Origin: DATHSN01 sp035464115
Lineage (GTDB): Bacteria; Actinomycetota; Acidimicrobiia; Acidimicrobiales; SKKL01
Direction: 5' to 3'
Length of the DNA: 10,684 bases
Assembly (NCBI GenBank): GCA_035464115.1
Contig: DATHSN010000057.1
Location: 1-10,684 of the forward strand
This document shows positions 6,493 to 10,684 of this stretch, one piece after another. The notes under the pieces were generated by a model. That model did no database searches. It worked only from the letters and a program-made list of their open reading frames with translations, and was not told the DNA's origin. A program made the position numbers and the translations under genes. Position 1 is the first letter of the stretch, and the number at the start of each line of letters is the position of its first letter.

Positions 6493-6531
6493 CCGACATC
6501 GCCGGGGTGAAAGGCCTACGCTCGCCGGCGG
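6493..6531 (+). promoter_or_regulatory. Promoter of the sigma-factor gene, probably giving a leaderless mRNA
   Basis: A -35-like CCGACA (6493-6498), an 18-base spacer and a -10-like TACGCT (6517-6522) place the transcription start at about 6529-6531, which is the GTG at 6531. No ribosome binding site precedes that GTG or the more upstream GTG at 6507. A leaderless transcript starting on the GTG explains all of this and is common in high-GC actinobacteria. Confidence 0.6.
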
Positions 6532-7235
6532 TGCGGGGACACGACGACGCGACGCTCGTGGGCGCCGCCCGAGAGGGCGATGCCCGAGCGTTCGAAGAGC
6601 TGATGCGGCGCCACGGGCGCGCCGTCCGCACCACGGTGCGCGGCCACCTGCGCGACCCCGACACCCACGACGACGCCGTCCAGGAGACCTTCACCCGGGC
6701 GTTCGAGCGGATCCACACGCTGCGCACCCCCGACCGGTTCCGTCCGTGGTTGCTGCAGATCGCCCGCAACGCCTCGTCCGACGTCCGCCGGCGCCGGGCG
6801 CGAGCCACCATCGAGTCGCTCGACGAGACCGGCGACGACGGCGTGATCCCCGTCGCCGTCGAGGTCGGCCCCGACGAGCAGGCCGAGGTGCGCGAGCTCG
6901 TCGCCATGGTGCGCGACGGCGTGGCCGGGCTGTCGCCCCGCGACGCCACCGCCTTGTCGATGGTGATGTGGTTCGGCTTCGGACCCACCGAGATCGGCGC
7001 CGCCCTCGGCCTCACGCCCAACGCGGCCAAGGTGATGCTGCACCGGGCCCGCCGCCGGCTGCGCGATGCGCTGCTCACCGAGGTGGCGGCCCAGGGCCGC
7101 TGCGACACCGCCGCGGGGCTCCTCGACGATCCCGAGGCCGACCCCGAGCGCGCCATCGACCACGTCCGCGCCTGCGCGATCTGCACCGCCACCGCCCACG
7201 ACCGCTTCGGCACGAGCGAACCCCTCGGCGCCTGA
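6531..7235 (+). CDS. ECF sigma factor with C-terminal zinc-finger-like motif, 234 aa
   Basis: Region 2 is clear at about residues 14-92 (AFEELMRRHGRAVRTTV, then DDAVQETFTRAF and RPWLLQIARNASSDVRRRR). Region 4 follows at about 125-182 with the helix-turn-helix GPTEIGAALGLTPNAAKVML and HRARRRLRDAL. After the sigma domains come about 50 residues with Cys191-x19-His211-x3-Cys215-x2-Cys218 (DHVRACAIC). This is the ligand spacing of the zf-HC2 zinc finger found in anti-sigma factors. It could make the protein self-inhibiting or redox/zinc responsive. No separate anti-sigma gene is next to it. The GTG at 6531 is preferred over 6507 because a promoter -10 overlaps the extra codons. The divergent kinase gene is a likely regulator. 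Target promoters are unknown. Confidence 0.93.
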   Translation: MRGHDDATLVGAAREGDARAFEELMRRHGRAVRTTVRGHLRDPDTHDDAVQETFTRAFERIHTLRTPDRFRPWLLQIARNASSDVRRRRARATIESLDETGDDGVIPVAVEVGPDEQAEVRELVAMVRDGVAGLSPRDATALSMVMWFGFGPTEIGAALGLTPNAAKVMLHRARRRLRDALLTEVAAQGRCDTAAGLLDDPEADPERAIDHVRACAICTATAHDRFGTSEPLGA

Positions 7236-7236
7236 G

Positions 7237-7272
7237 GCGCTGCACGCCGCGCCCCGCAGGGCCCTGCAGCGC
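7237..7272. terminator. Bidirectional terminator hairpin between convergent genes
   Basis: Perfect 8-bp arms GCGCTGCA (7237-7244) and TGCAGCGC (7265-7272), with an inner GCCC/GGGC stem (7251-7254 and 7259-7262) around cgca, fill nearly the whole spacer between the sigma gene and the acidic anchor gene. There is no T run, as often in high-GC genomes. Position and symmetry support a shared terminator. Confidence 0.55.
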
Positions 7273-7916
7273 TACTGCTGGTCGGACTCGGGAGGAACCG
7301 GGTCGGGCTCGTCCTGGCACTCCTCGAGCTCGTCTCGATCGTGCGTCACCGCGCATGGGTCGGGACGATCGGCCGGGCTCGCACCGTCGCCCTCGTCCGA
7401 CACCTCGGTGGCCTCGGCCGGCTCGTCGGCCGGAGGTTCCGCCGGGGGCGGCGCGGGTGGCTCGTCGACCGCGACCGGGTGATCACCGGAGGGCTCGCCC
7501 GCGCCTGCCTCGGCCGGGACAGCGGACGCGTCCGGGCCGGTGACGGCACCGTCCCCACCCGGTGCCTCGCTGGTCGTCGCTGGTTCCCCCGCCCCGACCC
7601 CATCTCCGGGCGCGTCGACCGACCGTTCGCCGACCGGGGCGTCCAGAGACTCGTCGGGCAGCTCCTCGGCGACCTCGGCCCCGTCCTCGTCGAGAGCTGA
7701 GTCGTCGTCGGGAGCCCACACACCGGCGACGACGGCGTTTCCCCGCACCACGACGACGTCGGAGTGGAGCGCGTGGGTGGCCGGGCGCCCTGTCGACCCG
7801 ACCGCCACGCCGAGCGCCAGGGCGATGATGCCGGCCGCCAGGACGCCCGCTCGCGTCGTGCCGGTCGCTCGGGTCCGCCGCAGCCGGACCCGCGGCACGA
7901 GGAGCCGGTCAGACAT
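7272..7916 (-). CDS. Membrane-anchored acidic Pro-rich protein, 214 aa, unknown
   Basis: I do not recognise this protein. A basic N-terminus (LLVPRVRLRRTRATGTTR) is followed by one hydrophobic helix (about residues 24-42). A short VVVVRGNAVVAGVW beta-like stretch comes next, then about 145 residues of low-complexity Asp/Glu/Pro/Ala sequence, with two cysteines (188 and 200) near the end. By the positive-inside rule the acidic part lies outside the cell, either anchored or released by cleavage after the helix. The ATG at 7916 overlaps the signal peptidase stop by 8 nt (ATGTCTGA), so it is coupled to that gene and is probably part of the same surface-fibre operon. The helix lacks the A-x-S/W-D pattern of SipW substrates. 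A role as anchor, assembly helper or cell-wall spacer for the TasA-like protein is inference. Longer upstream extensions of the frame run over the signal peptidase gene and are rejected. Confidence 0.85.
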   Translation of the reverse strand: MSDRLLVPRVRLRRTRATGTTRAGVLAAGIIALALGVAVGSTGRPATHALHSDVVVVRGNAVVAGVWAPDDDSALDEDGAEVAEELPDESLDAPVGERSVDAPGDGVGAGEPATTSEAPGGDGAVTGPDASAVPAEAGAGEPSGDHPVAVDEPPAPPPAEPPADEPAEATEVSDEGDGASPADRPDPCAVTHDRDELEECQDEPDPVPPESDQQ

Positions 7917-8799
7917 GGTCCGACACGGGGTCCGGGTCGGCATCGTCGACCCGACCCGGAGCGGCGAGGCCCGTGCGGTCGACCCGCGGGATCGACGGGT
8001 CGAGCTTGGCGACGGCGACCGGTCCGCTGCGGACGACGGCGATGGGGTCCCAGGGGTCGACGAGACGCTCGAGGTCGTCGAGCTCTGCGGGCGAACCACA
8101 CATCGAGGCGGTCAGCGCCTCGTGGTTCACGTCGATCACCTCGCCGCCCATCAGCTGGACCAAGCGGGCGATCTCGTGGCGGTCAGCGGCGCAGGCCCGC
8201 ACGGTGAACAGGATCACCTCGCGCCGCACGGCTCGACCGTCGTCGGACGACGGCACCCCCGCGGTGTGGCTGCCCATCGAGGCCTCCGGTCGCTGGCGGC
8301 GCACCGCCACCATCCGGGCGACCGCGGGCACGGCCCACAGACCGACCATCGTCACAGCGATCACGCCCAAGCCATGGGGCGACGCGATCCAGTCGCGGTA
8401 GTGCCCGGCGCCGGCGAGGTGGAACCAGACCTCACCGCGGACCGCGTCGGCCGGCACGGGCTCGGTGTCGACTCCCTCGTTCGCGTCGCCCTTGGTGATG
8501 AACGACACCGGCCGGGTGTCGAGCACCTCGACGACCCGATGGGTGACGTACCGGGCCCGCCGGCCGTCGGGCTGGATGGTGATGACGTCGCCCGGCCCCA
8601 CGTCGCTCGGGTCGACGGGGCGGACGAACACCAGCGACCCGGTGGGGATCGTCGGCTCCATCGAGCCCGACACCACTGTCAGCGCCGCGCCACCGGTGAG
8701 CCGGGGCACCACCAGCGCGATCACCGGCACGGCGACCGCGGCGGCGAGCGCTGCGCCAGCGATCGCTCGAGCGGCTGTCGCCACCACCGTGCGTTGCAT
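7909..8799 (-). CDS. sipW: SipW-type signal peptidase I with IlvN-like C-terminal domain, 296 aa
   Basis: An S26B-type signal peptidase: membrane helix at about 12-32, catalytic Ser46 in SGSMEPT, then GDVITIQ, His87 in YVTHRVV (His in place of the bacterial Lys) and Asp105 in TKGDAN, and a second membrane helix at about 143-166. These positions agree closely with those of Bacillus SipW. Residues 191-272, which should face the cytoplasm, read like the C-terminal domain of the acetolactate synthase small subunit: VRREVILFTVRA, then LVQLMGGEVIDV, NHEALT, and AVVRSGPVAVAKLD. SipW proteins usually stop soon after the second helix at about 190 residues, so this tail is an addition. The ATG at 8799 has AGGGAG nine bases upstream. 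It is the last-but-one gene behind the TasA-like protein, its evident substrate. The frame extends further upstream only by running through that gene. Confidence 0.95.
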   Translation of the reverse strand: MQRTVVATAARAIAGAALAAAVAVPVIALVVPRLTGGAALTVVSGSMEPTIPTGSLVFVRPVDPSDVGPGDVITIQPDGRRARYVTHRVVEVLDTRPVSFITKGDANEGVDTEPVPADAVRGEVWFHLAGAGHYRDWIASPHGLGVIAVTMVGLWAVPAVARMVAVRRQRPEASMGSHTAGVPSSDDGRAVRREVILFTVRACAADRHEIARLVQLMGGEVIDVNHEALTASMCGSPAELDDLERLVDPWDPIAVVRSGPVAVAKLDPSIPRVDRTGLAAPGRVDDADPDPVSDHV

Positions 8800-8873
8800 G
8801 TCGGTCGACTCCCTGCTCGTGGCTCCGGCGGTCGGTACCGGGTCGTCCAGGCCGTTCGGACCGAAGCGACCCA

Positions 8874-8905
8874 GGGGGCCGACCGACGTGGTCGGCCGGC
8901 CCCCC
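8874..8905 (-). terminator. GC-rich hairpin between the TasA-like and sipW genes (partial terminator/attenuator)
   Basis: GGGGGCCGACC (8874-8884) pairs with GGTCGGCC (8890-8897) and CCCCC (from 8900), around a 5-base loop with a 2-base bulge. It lies in the 142-base gap downstream of the TasA-like stop and 74 bases before the sipW start. No U run follows on the minus strand. It is suited to reduce read-through or protect the 3' end, so that the structural protein is made in excess over its peptidase. Confidence 0.5.
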
Positions 8906-8941
8906 GATGGCGCGCGTCCCGGATGGGACGCAGCCCGGGCC

Positions 8942-9616
8942 CTACAGGATCTGCTCGAGGTCGAACCGCAGATCGAAGGTGCTGGAGTCACCCTGGACGG
9001 CGTTGGGGGCATCGACATCGAGGCCGAGGTCGATGCGGATGCAGATGCCCTCGTCGCCATTGAGGTCGACGAGCGCCTGCGTGGCCGTCAGCGAGTCGAG
9101 CCGCGGGTACACCGTCGGATCGTTGTTGTTGGCAGGGCTGTAGCCGATCGAGTTCACGTAGCCACCGAGTGCCGATGAGCAGCTGTTGCCACCGAAGCTG
9201 ATGTCGCTCGTGGGCGCCGGATCGGTGTAGCGGATCCGCACGTAGCCGTACTCGGAGAACTCACCGTCGTCGACCGTGGAGCAGTCGGGATCCTCGAGCT
9301 CCTCACTGTTGCTCGAGCAGCCGTTCTCGGCATCGACCAGGTTCTCGACGGTCATGCTGAGGGCGGCGGACGGCACGCCCTCGAGGTCCGCGCTGGCGAC
9401 GAAGAAGTCGATCGTCCGGAACTCGCCCGGGGCGATCGCCTGACCTCCGACGTTGTTGATCGCTCCGGTGCTGTCGAGCTCGAGCGCCAGCTGGCCAGCC
9501 GCCGTCTCGTTGCCCTCGATCGTCCCGAAGTCGGACCAGGCGGCGAAGGTGCCCGTTCCCACCAGCCCGGCGACCGCGATCACGGCCAGGCCCATCATCA
9601 TGGTGCGCTTCGACAT
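8942..9616 (-). CDS. TasA/camelysin-like secreted protein with SipW-dependent signal peptide, 224 aa
   Basis: The N-terminus has the hallmark SipW-dependent signal: SKR, a hydrophobic stretch MMMGLAVIAVAGLVGTGTFA and then AWSDFGTIEGNETAAG, with cleavage expected close to Ala25-Ala26. The mature part has the alternating beta-strand texture of the TasA/CalY (camelysin) family, including PGEFRTIDFFVAS and the closing STFDLRFDL. TasA-like proteins form fibres in the extracellular matrix. Four cysteines (100, 112, 146, 192), absent from the Bacillus fibre protein, suggest disulfides. The ATG at 9616 is chosen over 9634 because AGGGGG (9628-9623) sits six bases upstream of it, while nothing suitable precedes 9634. 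The sipW gene downstream supplies the processing enzyme, and the two-component genes upstream may control expression. Confidence 0.9.
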   Translation of the reverse strand: MSKRTMMMGLAVIAVAGLVGTGTFAAWSDFGTIEGNETAAGQLALELDSTGAINNVGGQAIAPGEFRTIDFFVASADLEGVPSAALSMTVENLVDAENGCSSNSEELEDPDCSTVDDGEFSEYGYVRIRYTDPAPTSDISFGGNSCSSALGGYVNSIGYSPANNNDPTVYPRLDSLTATQALVDLNGDEGICIRIDLGLDVDAPNAVQGDSSTFDLRFDLEQIL

Positions 9617-9726
9617 GGGTGTCCCCCTGCTCATCGTTGGATGTCGAAGGAGGCCGGTTTCGCCATTCGCTCACCGCCGGGCAAGGCGACCAGGTGCACC
9701 CGGTGGATCGATGCGTCGCTCCGGGG

Positions 9727-9774
9727 GTCACCGTGACACCGGCCACCCGTCCGGCTCATCGCCAACATTGATGA
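9727..9774 (-). promoter_or_regulatory. Two inverted repeats upstream of the TasA-like gene (candidate operators)
   Basis: The 168-base gap between the response regulator and the TasA-like gene holds the perfect repeat GTCAC-c-GTGAC (9727-9737). It also holds TCATC-9 nt-GATGA (9756-9760 and 9770-9774), in the most AT-rich part of the gap. There is no TA dinucleotide anywhere in the gap on either strand, hence no standard -10 box. The repeats could bind the NarL-type regulator or another factor. The second could also be a weak stop for the regulator gene. Confidence 0.35.
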
Positions 9775-9784
9775 ATCACGCGGA

Positions 9785-10441
9785 TCAACCACGCCGGTCG
9801 AGCCAGCCGGACGCGTGCGCGAGCGCCACCGCCGACAGCTGTGACGACACCCCGAGCTTGGAGAGCACCGAGCGGATCTGGCTCCGCACCGTGGTGATGG
9901 ACACGAAGTGGAGCGCCGCCAGCTCGTCGGCGCTGAGCCCCTGCGCCAGTCCGGCCAGCACCTCCTGCTCGCGGGCGGTCAGCCGCTCGAACGGGGCGCG
10001 TCGGAGCCGGTCGGCCGACCGGTGGGCGCGCAGGACCGCGAGGAGCTCGTCGCGCTCGACCGAGGTCAGGTTCGAGCGGACGGACTCCGCACAGCGCACG
10101 GCGTGGACCAGCCGATCGAACGGCTCCGACTTGCTCACGACCCCGATGGCGCCGGCCTCGATGCACTCGGCGATCGCGACCGTGCTGGTCTCGGCGGTCA
10201 CCACCACGACGCCGGCGCCCCGGTCCCGGATCGGCGCCACCAGCCCCAGCGCGCTGTGTGCCTCGCCGAGTCGCAGGTCGAGCAGCACGACGTCGGGCTC
10301 GAAGGAGTCGACGAGGTCGATCACGGTGCGGTCGTCGAGGGACTCCGGCCGGGTGACCTCGAAGCCGAGCACCGCCAGCGACGCCGCGAGGCTGTCGGCC
10401 AACAGCTCGTGGTCGTCGACGATCAGCACCCGCGACGTCAT
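9785..10441 (-). CDS. NarL/FixJ-family response regulator, 218 aa
   Basis: The receiver domain (about 1-120) has the acidic pair Asp9-Asp10 in VLIVDDHELL, phosphoacceptor Asp55 in VVLLDLRLG, Thr82 in VVVTAE and Lys104 in VVSKSEP, so it should be fully functional. The output domain (about 152-210) is a LuxR-type helix-turn-helix with LTAREQEVLAGLAQGLS, then SITTVRSQIRSVLSKLGVSS. It binds DNA as a dimer after phosphorylation. The gene starts 24 bases after the stop of a histidine kinase gene, forming a two-component system. The next gene on the same strand, 168 bases away, codes for the TasA-like fibre protein, an obvious candidate target. The ATG at 10441 has GGGAGG about 12 bases upstream. 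Length is normal for the family. Confidence 0.96.
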   Translation of the reverse strand: MTSRVLIVDDHELLADSLAASLAVLGFEVTRPESLDDRTVIDLVDSFEPDVVLLDLRLGEAHSALGLVAPIRDRGAGVVVVTAETSTVAIAECIEAGAIGVVSKSEPFDRLVHAVRCAESVRSNLTSVERDELLAVLRAHRSADRLRRAPFERLTAREQEVLAGLAQGLSADELAALHFVSITTVRSQIRSVLSKLGVSSQLSAVALAHASGWLDRRG

Positions 10442-10465
10442 CTCGTCGCCCGACCTCCCGACGGG

Positions 10466-10684
10466 TCAGACACGAACGGGCCACTCACGTGGGGACGGGC
10501 GCACGACAGGTGCCACCGGGGCGCTCCCTGGTGGCGCCGTCGACCCCTCGAGCTCGAGCAGGAAGATCGCTCCACCACCGGGACGAGCGCCGACCGAGAG
10601 GTCCCCGCCCTGGGACCGGGCGAGACGGCGGCTGATGTGGAGGCCCAGCCCATGCCCACGCCGGTCAGGGTGCCCATGGCCGTC
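10466..10684 (-). CDS. Sensor histidine kinase, C-terminal fragment (5' part outside window)
   Basis: Only the last 72 codons are in the window. They contain the G2 box of a HATPase_c domain (GHGLGLHISRRLARSQGG), the following strands DLSVGARPGGGAIFLLELE, and a Pro-rich tail of about 25 residues that ends at the TGA at 10466-10468. This is the catalytic end of a sensor kinase that phosphorylates its own histidine and then the response regulator encoded next. The sensor and dimerisation parts lie beyond the window, so signal and topology are unknown. Confidence 0.9.
   Translation of the reverse strand, partial: DGHGHPDRRGHGLGLHISRRLARSQGGDLSVGARPGGGAIFLLELEGSTAPPGSAPVAPVVRPSPREWPVRV

Noticed and set aside
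6507..6530. GTG at 6507 as the sigma gene start
   Set aside because: No ribosome binding site, poor codon use in the extra eight codons, and a promoter -10 overlaps them; 6531 fits a leaderless start.
5183..7213. A 676-codon minus-strand frame spanning the kinase and sigma genes
   Set aside because: It is out of frame with the kinase and antisense to the sigma gene, and has no recognisable motif.
8800..9060. Longer N-terminus for the signal peptidase
   Set aside because: The extension runs into the TasA-like coding region and is Ser/Pro/Arg-rich; AGGGAG before 8799 and the membrane helix right after it mark the true start.
9617..9634. ATG at 9634 as start of the TasA-like gene
   Set aside because: No ribosome binding site precedes it, whereas AGGGGG lies six bases before the ATG at 9616, and the signal peptide is complete from there.
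10438..10677. A 79-codon minus-strand frame at the right edge
   Set aside because: Ser/Arg-rich; the neighbouring frame on the same strand shows the GxGLGLxI box and strands of a histidine kinase ending at 10466.

Overview
The window is very GC-rich, with codons almost always ending in G or C, GTG starts, gene overlaps and at least one likely leaderless start. Together with an ECF sigma factor, a PknB-type kinase and a SipW/TasA pair, this suggests a free-living high-GC actinobacterium. Acidimicrobiia is my best guess, from general gene style and not from a marker gene. There are nine complete genes and two cut by the window edges. I see no tRNA, rRNA, CRISPR array, insertion sequence or phage gene.

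Region 1 (1-4902, + strand) is a compact gene set. It holds an ABC exporter half-transporter cut at its 5' end, a GAF-domain protein, a cytoplasmic-looking subtilisin-like (S8) protease and an 81-residue acidic/hydrophobic small protein. The exporter carries a degenerate peptidase-MA-like domain in front of its membrane domain, a cyclic-nucleotide-binding-like domain behind the ATPase, and a tail with four T-[LM]-G-P motifs. Exporter, protease and small protein are what a peptide maturation and export system would need. The cargo role of the small protein is inference.

Region 2 (4945-7235) is a divergent regulatory pair: a membrane-anchored PknB-type Ser/Thr kinase (- strand) and an ECF sigma factor (+ strand). 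The sigma factor has a C-terminal Cys-His-Cys-Cys motif like the zinc finger of anti-sigma factors. The two genes share a 122-bp divergent promoter region. The -10 boxes there, and one in front of the 81-residue gene, share the pattern TAC[AG]CTCGC.

Region 3 (7272-10684, - strand) reads from right to left: the end of a histidine kinase, a NarL/FixJ response regulator, a TasA/camelysin-like secreted protein with a SipW-type signal peptide, a SipW-type signal peptidase, and a membrane-anchored acidic Pro-rich protein. It looks like a regulated surface-fibre (biofilm matrix) module. The signal peptidase has a C-terminal cytoplasmic extension that reads like the C-terminal domain of the acetolactate synthase regulatory subunit (IlvN/IlvH). 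This is the most unexpected observation in the window.

The strongest leads are the SipW-IlvN-like fusion, the exporter with a pseudo-peptidase domain next to a small-protein gene and protease, and the sigma factor with a built-in zinc-finger-like domain opposite a kinase.
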